From the NCBI GenBank assembly GCA_023229505.1, contig JALNZD010000019.1:6927-70926 (forward strand): DNA of 64,000 nt, read 5' to 3'. The DNA is from Bacteroidales bacterium. GTDB taxonomy: Bacteria > Bacteroidota > Bacteroidia > Bacteroidales > JAGOPY01. Below the pieces are notes generated by a model. That model worked only from the letters and a program-made list of their open reading frames with translations. It had not been told where the DNA came from and did no database searches. Both the position numbers and the translations under genes were made by a program. How positions within the stretch are numbered: the stretch's first letter is position 1; the number at the start of each line of letters is the position of its first letter. Of this stretch, positions 41,505-50,646 are shown one piece after another.

Positions 41505-41962
41505 GTAACCTTTTTATGGATGACAGTCCGGTAATAAATTTCATAATAAAAAAACCTTAAGGCAGAAAGGAACAATGGGATTCCCATCATGACATATAAG
41601 ACTGAAAGATATTCCGGGGAAATAATGCCTGATTCTCTGAGAATTACTCCGGAAGTGATCATGACAGCCATCATAATATAGCTTCTGATATTAAAAAAGG
41701 CAAACATACAGGGATTTTCATTCTCTAAATTAATGATCCGCCAGGCATGTTTTAAAGATATTTTGGAAAACAACAGTAAGTAAAATATTCCGCCACCAAA
41801 AATGCTGATCGTAATTTTTAGCCATAAGAGATCCCTGTACATACAGAATAGCGAAATGCCTTTATACAGAAGCATTCCTCCTGCAAATGTCCACACAACG
41901 CCGGCCACAAAAAGAAGGTAGCGCTTGGGAATTGCCGGTTTGAGTGTCTGAAGCAGGTTCAT
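41501..41962 (-). CDS. Small multi-pass membrane protein of unknown function
   Basis: This 153-residue protein has four likely membrane segments (about 18-35, 48-66, 88-106, 116-135). There is no recognised family. It overlaps both the PAP2 gene and the glycosyltransferase gene by 4 nt, so the three are one translationally coupled unit. Confidence 0.7.
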   Translation of the reverse strand: MNLLQTLKPAIPKRYLLFVAGVVWTFAGGMLLYKGISLFCMYRDLLWLKITISIFGGGIFYLLLFSKISLKHAWRIINLENENPCMFAFFNIRSYIMMAVMITSGVILRESGIISPEYLSVLYVMMGIPLFLSALRFFYYEIYYRTVIHKKVT

Positions 41963-42516
41963 CTGATAGTGGGATAAAATTTATTGATTAACCAAGGGAC
42001 CAGCCAACCAATGAAAGAACCTATGATTATGCCGCTTAACACATCGCTTGGGTAATGCACCCCTAAAGCCATCCTGGAATAAGCAACCACTGATGCCCAT
42101 ATAAAAAGCGGGATAATAAATTTTCTTTTCGGGATTAAAATTGTAAATGCAACAGCAATGGCAAAAGCTTCCATTGCATGTCCTGAAGGGTAGGATGAAC
42201 TGCCGGCTTCCGACAGCTTTTCAATATCGGGGTAACTTATATAAGGTCGCTCTCTGATAATAATAGTTTTCAGGGTAAGGCTTAAAGTTGCAACAACAAT
42301 AAACACCGCAAGGATTTTATAAAACACAATCCTGAGTGGCTTTGATTTTGTTTTCAGTGAATAGATGAGAATTGTCAGCAGTAATCCTATGCTTACAAAT
42401 GTTGTGGTAAATGAAATATAATAAAGGATATTGTCAAGCGCTGCAACGCGATTGTGGTGTATCAAACGCAGAATTTCGATATCTAAACCGGATAATGCAG
42501 TATTATGCATTGGCAT
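41959..42516 (-). CDS. PAP2-superfamily membrane phosphatase
   Basis: This 185-residue membrane protein has the three PAP2 motifs: K-x6-R-P in LKTIIIRERPY, YPSGHAMEAF and SRMALGVHYPSDVLSG. Such enzymes dephosphorylate lipid phosphates, for example undecaprenyl-diphosphate or lipid A phosphates, at the outer face of the inner membrane. It leads a three-gene unit with a membrane protein and a glycosyltransferase. Confidence 0.92.
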   Translation of the reverse strand: MPMHNTALSGLDIEILRLIHHNRVAALDNILYYISFTTTFVSIGLLLTILIYSLKTKSKPLRIVFYKILAVFIVVATLSLTLKTIIIRERPYISYPDIEKLSEAGSSSYPSGHAMEAFAIAVAFTILIPKRKFIIPLFIWASVVAYSRMALGVHYPSDVLSGIIIGSFIGWLVPWLINKFYPTIR

Positions 42517-42593
42517 TAGTTATAGCGAAGAATATTTTGAAAAAATTTGATTTTGCAATTTCCAAATTTCAAATATCAATTTTCAAGTTTCAG

Positions 42594-43712
42594 TTATTTC
42601 TCATCCATAAACTGCTGTATAGCAGTTGCTGCGCGCCGGGAAGCGCCTTCGCCCCCAAGCTTTTCCCTGAGTAAATCATATTCTGATATGATCCGCGACC
42701 GGTTGCTTTCATCCAGTATGACATTCAGCTCTTTTTCAAGGTTTTCCGCATTAAAATCACCCTGGATCAGTTCCTTCACCACCTGCCGGTCCATGACCAG
42801 ATTCACCAGCGAAATGAACTTCACATCCACGATCCGGCGGGCAATAGCATAGGAAATGGAACCGCCCCGGTAGCAAACCACCTGCGGTACGCCATAAAGC
42901 GCCGTCTCAAGGGTGGCGGTGCCTGATGTGACCAATGCCGCATGGGCACGGCGAAGCAATTCATGGGTCTGCCCGAAGAGGATCACCGGACTATCCTGTC
43001 CTGCTACCTGCCGGTAAAATGATGGTTCGATGGAAGGTGCGCCGGCAATGACGAACTCATACACGGGAAACCTGCCTGCAAGTGCAGCCATTACGGGAAG
43101 CATCCGCCTGATCTCCTGCTTTCTCGAGCCAGGTAACAAAGATATGATAGGCTTGCCGCTCAATTGATGGGCTGCCCGGAAAGCATCGGAATCCTGGTAA
43201 GCGGAAGGCCTGTTCACTACATCGAGCAGGGGATGGCCTGTAAAATCCACCGGGTAATCGTAACGCCGGTAGAACTCCTGCTCAAAAGGCAGGATCACAA
43301 GCATTTTATCCACATTTTTACGGATGCTGTAAACCCTTGATTTCTTCCACGCCCATAACTGGGGAGAGATGTAATAAATGACCTTAAACCCATTCCGGTG
43401 TGCGAATTCTGCTATCCTGAGGTTAAAACCGGGGTAATCCACCAGGATAATGGCATCGGGTTTGAACCGTAAAATATCTTCCTTGCAAAAACTCAGGTTC
43501 TTCATGATAGCGCGGATATTCAACACTACCTCGACGAAGCCCATGTAAGCCAGGTCGCGGTAATGCTTAACCAGCACTCCGCCGGCAGCTTGCATCAGGT
43601 CGCCGCCCCAGCAGCGGAACACCGCCCCCGGATCGGTTTTCCTGAGCTCCTGCATGAGGTTTGAAGCATGGAGATCGCCCGAAGCCTCGCCGGCAATGAG
43701 GTAATAGCGCAT
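42594..43712 (-). CDS. lpxB: Lipid-A-disaccharide synthase
   Basis: This 372-residue enzyme condenses UDP-diacylglucosamine and lipid X to form the lipid A disaccharide. It has the N-terminal YLIAGEASGDLHASNLM, the YYISPQLWAWKKSR motif and LLPGSRKQEIRRMLPVM. It lies at the end of an operon with Maf, UbiA and KdsC-type genes, fitting an envelope-biogenesis cluster. Confidence 0.96.
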   Translation of the reverse strand: MRYYLIAGEASGDLHASNLMQELRKTDPGAVFRCWGGDLMQAAGGVLVKHYRDLAYMGFVEVVLNIRAIMKNLSFCKEDILRFKPDAIILVDYPGFNLRIAEFAHRNGFKVIYYISPQLWAWKKSRVYSIRKNVDKMLVILPFEQEFYRRYDYPVDFTGHPLLDVVNRPSAYQDSDAFRAAHQLSGKPIISLLPGSRKQEIRRMLPVMAALAGRFPVYEFVIAGAPSIEPSFYRQVAGQDSPVILFGQTHELLRRAHAALVTSGTATLETALYGVPQVVCYRGGSISYAIARRIVDVKFISLVNLVMDRQVVKELIQGDFNAENLEKELNVILDESNRSRIISEYDLLREKLGGEGASRRAATAIQQFMDEK

Positions 43713-43713
43713 A

Positions 43714-43998
43714 TCAGGAATATCTTTTAAAGATAAAATAAGCTACCATGAGCAAAAACGTTATCAGCAGCACACCGCGGCCGGTCTTATCAAACTTGTA
43801 TCTGACAAAGTAAATCCTGATCGGGATTAAATTGATGATAAGCGCCAGCAACATCATTTTGTCTGATTCAAAAGGCCGTGACCATGTGCTGCCATATTCC
43901 ACAACCAGTGAAACAAGCCACAAAAGGCCATAGAACAGGCCAGGCAAAATCAGCCCCACCAATGCTCCAAAAGCTATGTTATCTCTTTTTAGCATCAA
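43714..43998 (-). CDS. Small membrane protein of unknown function
   Basis: This 94-residue protein has three hydrophobic segments (about 10-32, 45-62, 72-90). It ends 1 nt before lpxB, suggesting coupling. A conserved Bacteroidota membrane protein of this type is plausible, but I cannot name the family. Confidence 0.65.
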   Translation of the reverse strand: MMLKRDNIAFGALVGLILPGLFYGLLWLVSLVVEYGSTWSRPFESDKMMLLALIINLIPIRIYFVRYKFDKTGRGVLLITFLLMVAYFIFKRYS

Positions 43999-44034
43999 AG
44001 TTCACAAAAGTAGATAAAATAGCCATTAAATTCT

Positions 44035-44625
44035 TTAAAACTGCCTTAACTCCTCGTAAAGCATCTGGACCGGCAGGCCCATGACGTTGAAATATGAGCC
44101 TTCAATCCGGTTGATGCCGATATAGCCTATCCATTCCTGGATGCCATAGGCACCGGCTTTGTCATAGGGCTTGAAATGAGTGAGGTAATAATCAATCTCA
44201 GCAGCAGAAAGAGGCTTGAAATAGACATTGGTCCATGCAGTGAAAGAGCGGCATTTATCGCGGCTGCGGATACACACACCGGTGACCACCTGGTGCATGC
44301 TTCCCGAAAGGGTCTGCAGCATTTTCACGGCTCCTTCTTTACCTTCAGGCTTTCCGAGGATATGGCCATCGATCAGTACCAGGGTGTCGGCTGTGATCAG
44401 GATGTTTTTCGCATCTTCAAGCAATTCTACGAAATGACCGGCTTTTTTCTCAGCCAGGAAAATCGCAATTTCATCCGGAGTCATTCCTTCCGGAATTGAC
44501 TCATCGGTCTCAGCACTGATCGCGGTGAACTCCAGGCCCAGTTGCTCCAGCAGGAACCGTCTCCGCGGGGAAAGTGATGCGAGGATTATATGACGGTTTT
44601 TCAGGTTTTCCAGCATCATTATCAC
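44035..44625 (-). CDS. maf: Maf-family nucleotide pyrophosphatase
   Basis: This 196-residue protein has the Maf signature LASLSPRRRFLLEQLG at residues about 16-31 and the active-site ITADTLVLIDG and KAGAYGIQEW motifs. Maf proteins hydrolyse non-canonical nucleoside triphosphates such as dTTP/UTP analogues. It overlaps the prenyltransferase gene by 4 nt (ATGA). Confidence 0.94.
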   Translation of the reverse strand: MIMMLENLKNRHIILASLSPRRRFLLEQLGLEFTAISAETDESIPEGMTPDEIAIFLAEKKAGHFVELLEDAKNILITADTLVLIDGHILGKPEGKEGAVKMLQTLSGSMHQVVTGVCIRSRDKCRSFTAWTNVYFKPLSAAEIDYYLTHFKPYDKAGAYGIQEWIGYIGINRIEGSYFNVMGLPVQMLYEELRQF

Positions 44626-45596
44626 ATATTTCTGAACCAGGTAGCGACCAGTGAAACCATACCCGCGACCATGACCAGTTTAAGGATCAGGCTCAGGCGG
44701 GTGAAAGCAGCTTTTTCCGTAGCCATAATCGTTTTATACACAGTTATAAGGAGTAAAACCTGGGTAAGTATCAGGATATAAGAAATCCATGGATAGCCGG
44801 AGCGGTACAGGATAAACTGGAACCAAACCAGTGTGGCAAAAGTCACAATTTCCAGAAATATGAGAAGATAGCGCGTTACTGAGAGCCCGAGTACTACCGG
44901 CAGGGTGCGGCAACCGAAACGGGTATCGCCTTCGATATCCTGGGCATCTTTTACAATTTCACGTATCAGGGTGGTAAGAAAAGCAAAAAGGGCAAATGCC
45001 AGGACAAAGCGGTTAAGCTGGGGAAAAGAACGGCTGGCTTCTATAAACAGCTCCGGTTGGCTTTTCAGGTGATAAAACTCGAATAACCAGTAAATAATGA
45101 CAACAAGGGCAGCCAATAGAGAAACCACCAGGTTACCAATAGCGGGAAGATATTTGTACTTGAAACTGTAATAAAACAGTGCGGTAGGAATGATCACAAA
45201 CAGGATACCCAGGAATATGTTACCGGCCAGGTAGCTGAAAGCGATGCCGAGAACCAGCCCGGCTGCGGTCAGGTTGAAATGCAGCTTATTTCCCGAAACC
45301 TCGCTGATCTGTCGTCCGATGACCTTTTTGGCAGGTTTGTTGATCTGGTCGATCTCGATATCGAGGACGTCATTTATCACGTAACCGCCGGCACCAATGA
45401 GCAGCGTCGCCATTACCAGCAAAAGGAATTGCCAGCCAGGCATCAGTCCTTCGAGGCCGTTTTGTTTAAATACCGGCAGGAAGATTGCATAGCGCACTAA
45501 AAGCAGCATCCCCGCCATAATGAGCAGGTTGACCGGCCGGATTATCCGGAGATAAGCTTTCCAGGGCATGGCGCTACCAGCTGAAGGCGTCATCAT
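44622..45596 (-). CDS. UbiA-family prenyltransferase
   Basis: This 324-residue protein has eight or nine membrane segments and the two aspartate-rich motifs NDVLDIEIDQINKP (about 68-81) and KDAQDIEGDTRFG (about 205-217). In Bacteroidota, members in this operon are usually called geranylgeranylglycerol-phosphate geranylgeranyltransferases, but the lipid acceptor is not proven. The first ATG overlaps the kdsC-like gene by 23 nt. A start at 45569 (MPWKAYLRIIRPVN) would avoid the overlap and may be the real one. Confidence 0.88.
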   Translation of the reverse strand: MMTPSAGSAMPWKAYLRIIRPVNLLIMAGMLLLVRYAIFLPVFKQNGLEGLMPGWQFLLLVMATLLIGAGGYVINDVLDIEIDQINKPAKKVIGRQISEVSGNKLHFNLTAAGLVLGIAFSYLAGNIFLGILFVIIPTALFYYSFKYKYLPAIGNLVVSLLAALVVIIYWLFEFYHLKSQPELFIEASRSFPQLNRFVLAFALFAFLTTLIREIVKDAQDIEGDTRFGCRTLPVVLGLSVTRYLLIFLEIVTFATLVWFQFILYRSGYPWISYILILTQVLLLITVYKTIMATEKAAFTRLSLILKLVMVAGMVSLVATWFRNM

Positions 45597-46095
45597 TCAT
45601 CCACTTTCCCTGCACTTTCAGCGCCTGTTCGATGACATCGCGGGCGCAGCCTTCACCACCTTTAAAATGAGAAATATAATGAGAGATGGCCTTGATCTCT
45701 TCAGCGGCATCGGCAGGGCAGGCGGCAATACCGCAATATTTCATGGCATGAAAATCAGGGATGTCATCGCCGAGATACAGGACATTTTCGGGCCTTAAAT
45801 CGTTCGATTCCAAAAAGTCTTTAAGTGTGCTGAGTTTATGTTCAACGTTGAGGAATACGTGTTGAACCTTCAGCATCATGAACCGGTTGACCATCGAGCG
45901 TGACCGTCCGCCGGTAATAATGGCGACGTGAAACCCCTTTCTGACGGCTAATTGAATGGCATATCCGTCACGGACATTTGCGGTGCGCAAAGGCTCACCT
46001 TCGTCGAGCATTATTATGGTCCCATCAGTGAGGGTCCCATCATAGTCGAAAACAAAAGTGGTGATATGCTTTAACAGTTCTTTATAATTATTCAT
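45574..46095 (-). CDS. KdsC-like HAD phosphatase
   Basis: This 173-residue C0-type HAD hydrolase has FDYDGTLTDG (nucleophile Asp about 17), GGRSRSMVNR and YLGDDIPDFHAM. It resembles KDO-8-phosphate phosphatase, which makes free KDO for lipopolysaccharide; the first motif is DYDGTLTDG, close to the KdsC form. lpxB downstream in the same operon supports this role. Confidence 0.85.
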   Translation of the reverse strand: MNNYKELLKHITTFVFDYDGTLTDGTIIMLDEGEPLRTANVRDGYAIQLAVRKGFHVAIITGGRSRSMVNRFMMLKVQHVFLNVEHKLSTLKDFLESNDLRPENVLYLGDDIPDFHAMKYCGIAACPADAAEEIKAISHYISHFKGGEGCARDVIEQALKVQGKWMNDDAFSW

Positions 46096-46096
46096 T

Positions 46097-46888
46097 TTAT
46101 TGAGAATGATGGTGGATAATATTTTCAGTGATCAGGCGGTAAATATCGCGGAAAGCCGGGTCATCACGAAGGAGTTCCAGGTGTTTTTCAATGACCCGAA
46201 GGTCTTTCCTGACTGCCGGGCCGGTCTGGCTGCGAAATGGGTGCTGCTCTCCGGCTTTGGCGGCCGTTTCAAGGATCAACGGGGCAAGTACGGCAAATGG
46301 AATGTCTTGCCGTTCAAGAATGGAGGCCGCGATAGAATAAAGCTGGTTGGTGAGGTTGGAAGCGATTACCGCAGCCAGGTGGATCTTTTGCCGGGTAGGG
46401 GAGTCTGTGATCATCACCCGGTCGCTGACCATTCCTGCGAATTGCTCCAGTTTCTCAGAAATTTCGGTGGATTGACCTTCTATAAAAAAAGGAATGCTTT
46501 TATATTCAATGCTTCTGCCTGACGTAAGTGTTTGCAGTGGCCACAGTACACCGGTTCGGGTGGAGGCGCCTGATAGTGAGTCAAGTGAAGAGAATCCGGA
46601 AGTGTGAACCAGGAGCTGGTCTTTAAGATGGAGTTGGAGGGCAGCTTCACGGATATGATCGTCCTGAACGGTCAAAAGGTAAAGATCGGCTTCTTTAAAT
46701 AGCTTGGAAGTGTCAATGATATAAGGCACTGAAAAGGTTTTCGACAGGATGCAGGCGGTTTTCTCATTATGTGCAAGGATCTGCAGCACACGGATACCCT
46801 TTTTGCTGAAAGCTTTGATCAGGTGAAAGGCCACATTGCCTGATCCCACAACAACCATATTTTGAATACCTTTTTCCAATGCTTGCAA
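46097..46888 (-). CDS. Rossmann-fold DUF2520 protein
   Basis: This 263-residue protein has an N-terminal NAD(P)-binding motif VVGSGNVAFHLIKAF and a helical C-terminal DUF2520 domain (about 130-260) with HLAAVIASNLTNQLY. It resembles F420-dependent NADP reductase/6-phosphogluconate-type dehydrogenases, and the substrate is unknown. It is the first gene of the KdsC-UbiA-Maf-LpxB operon. Confidence 0.87.
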   Translation of the reverse strand: MQALEKGIQNMVVVGSGNVAFHLIKAFSKKGIRVLQILAHNEKTACILSKTFSVPYIIDTSKLFKEADLYLLTVQDDHIREAALQLHLKDQLLVHTSGFSSLDSLSGASTRTGVLWPLQTLTSGRSIEYKSIPFFIEGQSTEISEKLEQFAGMVSDRVMITDSPTRQKIHLAAVIASNLTNQLYSIAASILERQDIPFAVLAPLILETAAKAGEQHPFRSQTGPAVRKDLRVIEKHLELLRDDPAFRDIYRLITENIIHHHSQ

Positions 46889-47005
46889 ATTTATGCGATT
46901 AATTCCAGTCTGGGTCTTTCATTTATAATTTCTGTATAATTTGCTTACTTTAAATTTGAACAAATCAATTTTCGCATTGTTAGGTGTTTACTTTCAACCA
47001 CAGGA

Positions 47006-47902
47006 ATGGCCCATTATTCCATCAAAGACTTAGAAAGAATATCCGGGGTGAAAGCCCACACTATCAGGATATGGGAAAAACGCTACGGAATTGTTGAACC
47101 CAAGCGGACTGACTCCAATATCCGATTCTATTGCGATATGGACGTCAAAAAGCTGATGAACGTGTCGATTTTACTTCATCACGGGTATAAGATCTCCAGG
47201 TTAGCCAGCCTTGACCCGCAGGAACTTTCCAAAAAGGTCTTGGAAGTATCGATGATTTCCAACGGTCACGATAGCCAGATTGAAAACCTGGTGGTTGCCA
47301 TGATTGAGATGGATGAATCCAGATTCGAAAAGATACTGAACATGTCGATCATGAAGGAGGGGTTTGAGAATACAGTTTTTAACGTGCTTTACCCTTTCTT
47401 CGAGCGGATTGGAGTACTATGGCAGGCCGGCAGCATCAATCCGGCACACGAGCATTTTATCACCAACCTGGTAAAACAGAAAATTTACGTGGCCATCGAC
47501 AGTATACCTGTTCCCACAGGAAATGATACGAAAAAAATCCTGCTGTTTCTTCCCGAATGGGAGCTTCATGATCTGGGCCTGTTGGTTTACGATTACCTGG
47601 TTAAAAGCCGTGGCTTCAAGGTTATCTATTTAGGCCAGAATGTTCCGGAAGACGACGTTTACTCCGTCACAGATTTTCTTCAACCCGATTATTTCCTGGT
47701 GGCTTTTGCCAATGCAGTTGATATGGATAATTTGGAAGCTTATATTAAACGTTTAGCTGCCCGCTATCCTGGGAAGAAGATATTCATTACCGGCCATCAG
47801 ACAACCGGCCTGACCTGCGCCCTTCCTTCCAATATTACAATCATCAATTCCGCCCTCCAGTTTTCCAGCGAAATCATTCCCGGTTTACAATTAAATAATT
47901 AA
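47006..47902 (+). CDS. MerR-family regulator with cobalamin-binding domain (CarH/LitR-like)
   Basis: This 298-residue protein has a MerR HTH (residues 4-72; YSIKDLERISGVKAHTIRIW), a helical bundle and a B12-binding domain. The bundle holds W139-x9-E149-H150, the light-sensing motif of CarH, and the B12 domain holds EWELHDLG with the cobalt-binding His188. CarH proteins bind adenosylcobalamin in the dark and release DNA in the light. The residue after Trp139 is Gln, where Thermus CarH has the histidine that forms the light adduct, so the light response may differ. No target operon is obvious besides the sigma factor downstream. Confidence 0.9.
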   Translation: MAHYSIKDLERISGVKAHTIRIWEKRYGIVEPKRTDSNIRFYCDMDVKKLMNVSILLHHGYKISRLASLDPQELSKKVLEVSMISNGHDSQIENLVVAMIEMDESRFEKILNMSIMKEGFENTVFNVLYPFFERIGVLWQAGSINPAHEHFITNLVKQKIYVAIDSIPVPTGNDTKKILLFLPEWELHDLGLLVYDYLVKSRGFKVIYLGQNVPEDDVYSVTDFLQPDYFLVAFANAVDMDNLEAYIKRLAARYPGKKIFITGHQTTGLTCALPSNITIINSALQFSSEIIPGLQLNN

Positions 47903-48094
47903 TACCAACTAATCCCTCTTACCGTCTTACCGTCTTCCCTCATTCCCCCTTTGTTAAACAAAATTTCATCTTTTATTTAACAGCTTTTAACATTTAACAT
48001 TCCCGGTCTTATATACAAGTAATATTTATAATATTGAAAAACAGTATTGTAAATATCACTATTTAGAATAATTGTTAATAAATTGTTAAATAAC

Positions 48095-48126
48095 TTGACA
48101 AGATGCTATATTCGTGTTTAACTTTG
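48095..48126 (+). promoter_or_regulatory. Bacteroidota-type promoter of the ECF sigma gene
   Basis: TTG (48095-48097) and TAACTTTG (48119-48126) are separated by 21 nt, close to the TTG-N19-TAnnTTTG consensus. The start codon follows 34 nt later. Confidence 0.65.
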
Positions 48127-48160
48127 TATCGTTAAGTTTAAACAAAAAATACTTATCATC

Positions 48161-48667
48161 ATGACCGTATTAGAATTCAATTATAGACTCATCAGCATGC
48201 AAAGTTACCTTCAGTACTTTGCCAAAAAGCTGACCATGAATGAAGAAGATGCCAACGACCTGGTTCAGGAAACAAATTACAAAGCACTTTTGTTTCGTGA
48301 AAAGTATGTGCATCACACTAATTTCAAGGCCTGGTTGTTTACCATCATGAAGAATATCTTCATCAACAATTACAGGCGGAACAAAAAAGCCAGGACTTTT
48401 CTTGATACTACAGACAACCTGCATTACATTCACAAGCAGATCGATGCTTTCCCGGTTTCTCCTGATTCCGAGCTGCAGGTGAAGGAAGTGCGTAAAGCTG
48501 TTGATAGTCTGGAGGATGACCATAGGATGCCATTTGAGATGCATACCCAGGGGTTCAAGTATAAAGAAATTGCCGATGAACTTGATATCTCAATAGGAAC
48601 TGTTAAAAGCCGTATTTTCTTTGGCCGCAAGAAACTCATGGAAAGACTTGAAGGTTATGGAAACTGA
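48161..48667 (+). CDS. ECF-type RNA polymerase sigma factor
   Basis: This 168-residue protein has sigma region 2 (about 10-80; DLVQETNYKALLFREKY, FKAWLFTIMKNIFINNYRRN) and region 4 (about 110-165; YKEIADELDISIGTVKSRIF). There is no adjacent anti-sigma gene. It is downstream of and co-oriented with the CarH-like regulator but has its own promoter. In many Bacteroidota such pairs control carotenoid genes; none lie here. Confidence 0.93.
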   Translation: MTVLEFNYRLISMQSYLQYFAKKLTMNEEDANDLVQETNYKALLFREKYVHHTNFKAWLFTIMKNIFINNYRRNKKARTFLDTTDNLHYIHKQIDAFPVSPDSELQVKEVRKAVDSLEDDHRMPFEMHTQGFKYKEIADELDISIGTVKSRIFFGRKKLMERLEGYGN

Positions 48668-48694
48668 AGAGTTTTGAGTTCTGAGTTCTGAGTT
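48668..48694 (+). repeat. Degenerate heptanucleotide repeat after the sigma gene
   Basis: Units of gagttct/gagttct/gagttat begin right at the stop codon of the sigma gene. It belongs to the same 7-nt-period family seen at many sites between 35 and 61.5 kb. Confidence 0.65.
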
Positions 48695-48731
48695 ATTATT
48701 TTTCAAACCACTAACCATTAACCAATAACTT

Positions 48732-49259
48732 TTAATAAACCTGCCGGACTTCGGCCTTCAGCTGGTCGATGGCTGTCTTTACCGGATTTTGATCCAGCTG
48801 TGCCCAACGTTCCAGTAATATCTTTGCCAATTCACCGGCACCGGCGCCCGCATCTGTTTCCGTTGCCGAAGTGTTGATGAGAAGGATAATTTCTTCCTTG
48901 GCTGATTTTATCATGGCCCAGCCGGAAGGGGAAACATAGATCTGCTGGGCAACATTGTGTTCAAATTCTTCCCGGATATTCTGTACCAGCATTAACTGAA
49001 GGTGGTAAGTGGTCATACCGGGCTGAAGTGCCCTGTTGATGGCCTGGGCCGGCGTAATCCTTTCAAGAAGGAGTATGAGCCTTTCATAAGCCTGTAAACG
49101 CAAAGGGAGGGTCGTCTGGCTATTACCGGCTTTTTTGCTCTCTTCCCTTTTCTTTTTTTCATTTTTCAGGTATGCCAGCACGACTAATCTGACAGTGAAA
49201 AAAAACACCAGGGAGGGAAGTAAAAATTTGAGGATTTCAAAAGATAATGCTAAGATCAT
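48732..49259 (-). CDS. Conserved membrane-anchored protein of unknown function
   Basis: This protein has 175 residues from the ATG at 49259. A TTG 21 nt further upstream directly follows a TAnnTTTG (-7) box and would be close to the transcription start, so the ATG is preferred. It has one N-terminal membrane segment (about 8-28), then a charged linker and a helical cytoplasmic domain (LPLRLQAYERLILLLERITP, QPGMTTYHLQLMLVQNIREE). It looks like a conserved Bacteroidota family with no known role. Confidence 0.75.
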   Translation of the reverse strand: MILALSFEILKFLLPSLVFFFTVRLVVLAYLKNEKKKREESKKAGNSQTTLPLRLQAYERLILLLERITPAQAINRALQPGMTTYHLQLMLVQNIREEFEHNVAQQIYVSPSGWAMIKSAKEEIILLINTSATETDAGAGAGELAKILLERWAQLDQNPVKTAIDQLKAEVRQVY

Positions 49260-49298
49260 TTTTTTAAGATTTAGTTGCAAAGATAGAGTTTCTTGAGA

Positions 49299-49324
49299 AG
49301 AAGTCAGAAGTCAGAAGTCAGAAG
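49299..49324 (+). repeat. Heptanucleotide repeat gaagtca, three units
   Basis: Three consecutive gaagtca units lie in the promoter region between divergent genes (48732-49259 and 49405-50607). The 7-nt period matches the other repeats in the second half of the window. Confidence 0.75.
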
Positions 49325-49404
49325 AATAACAGTTTAACGATTTAGCAATTTGGCCCCCATAATTTTTCTATTTTTGTAAATCTCTTAACAAAGCAGAATA
49401 CACT

Positions 49405-50607
49405 ATGGAACTCCCTGCGCAAAGAATCCTTAATCTATCTGAATCGGAAACACTTGCAATGACACGCCGCTGCCGTGAGCTGGCGGCCGAAGGTGTCGAC
49501 GTGATCAACCTCAGCATTGGTGAACCTGACTTCAACACACCTGAACATATTAAAGAAGCTGCCATCAAAGCCATTCATGAAAACCGCACGCATTATCCGC
49601 CTGTACCGGGTTATCCTGAATTACGCAAGGCCATTTGTCACAAGCTCAAACGGGATAATAACCTCGAATTCACGCCGGAGCAGATCGTTGTATCCACCGG
49701 TGCGAAGCACTCCATAGCCAACGCCATGATTAGCCTGGTTAATGCCGGTGAGGAAGTTATTCTGCCTGCGCCTTACTGGGTTTCTTATAAAGAGATGGTC
49801 AAACTGGCAAGGGGAACGGCAGTTTTTATTCCTGCCACTGTGAAGACCGATTTTAAAATCACACCGGAGCAGCTGGAAAATGCCATTACACCAAAGACCA
49901 AAGTCATCCTTTATAGCAGTCCGTGTAATCCTACAGGTAGTGTTTATTCCCGTGAGGAACTTCATGCCCTGGCCGAAGTCATTGCCCGTCATCCAAATAT
50001 CTTTGTGATCTCCGATGAGATATACGAGCTGATCAATTTCGACTGCCAGCATGAGAGCATTGCCCAGTTTGACTTTATCCGCGACCAGGTGATCGTGATC
50101 AACGGGGTTTCAAAAGGATTTGCCATGACCGGCTGGCGGCTCGGCTACCTGGCAGCGCCAACCTGGATTGCCAAAGCCTGCGATAAACTTCAGGGACAAA
50201 TGACCTCTGCCACTTGTTCCATCTCACAATATGCGGCTATTGAAGCCATGATGACTGATCCGGAAAAGTCTCCTGACATCAGGGATATGATCTTTACTTT
50301 CAGGAAAAGAAGAAACAGAATGCATGAATTGCTTCAAACCATTCCTGGCCTAATCACGAACCTACCTAAAGGAGCTTTTTATTTCTTCCCGGATGTGACG
50401 CATTATTTTGGGAAGAGCTATGGTGGAAGAACCATAAATAATGCCTGCGATCTGGCAGATTACCTTTTGGATGTCGGACATGTGGCGCTTGTGCCAGGTG
50501 ATGCATTCGGAAATCCGGACTGCATCAGAATTTCTTATGCAACATCAATGGAATTGCTGGTTGAAGCAGTTGAGCGTATTAAAAAGTGCCTGGCAGACCT
50601 GGCATAA
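49405..50607 (+). CDS. Class-I pyridoxal-phosphate aminotransferase (aspartate-aminotransferase-like)
   Basis: This 400-residue fold-type I enzyme has NLSIGEPDFNTPEHIKEAA, SPCNPTGSVY, the PLP-lysine motif VSKGFAMTGWRLGY (Lys237) and a C-terminal RISYATS with the carboxylate-binding Arg. It is probably an aspartate or aromatic amino-acid transaminase of subgroup Ib. A -7 box TATTTTTG lies at 49369-49376. Confidence 0.92.
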   Translation: MELPAQRILNLSESETLAMTRRCRELAAEGVDVINLSIGEPDFNTPEHIKEAAIKAIHENRTHYPPVPGYPELRKAICHKLKRDNNLEFTPEQIVVSTGAKHSIANAMISLVNAGEEVILPAPYWVSYKEMVKLARGTAVFIPATVKTDFKITPEQLENAITPKTKVILYSSPCNPTGSVYSREELHALAEVIARHPNIFVISDEIYELINFDCQHESIAQFDFIRDQVIVINGVSKGFAMTGWRLGYLAAPTWIAKACDKLQGQMTSATCSISQYAAIEAMMTDPEKSPDIRDMIFTFRKRRNRMHELLQTIPGLITNLPKGAFYFFPDVTHYFGKSYGGRTINNACDLADYLLDVGHVALVPGDAFGNPDCIRISYATSMELLVEAVERIKKCLADLA

Positions 50608-50646
50608 TAGCAATTAAGTGCTATCTTTACTTAATAATCATTAAAA

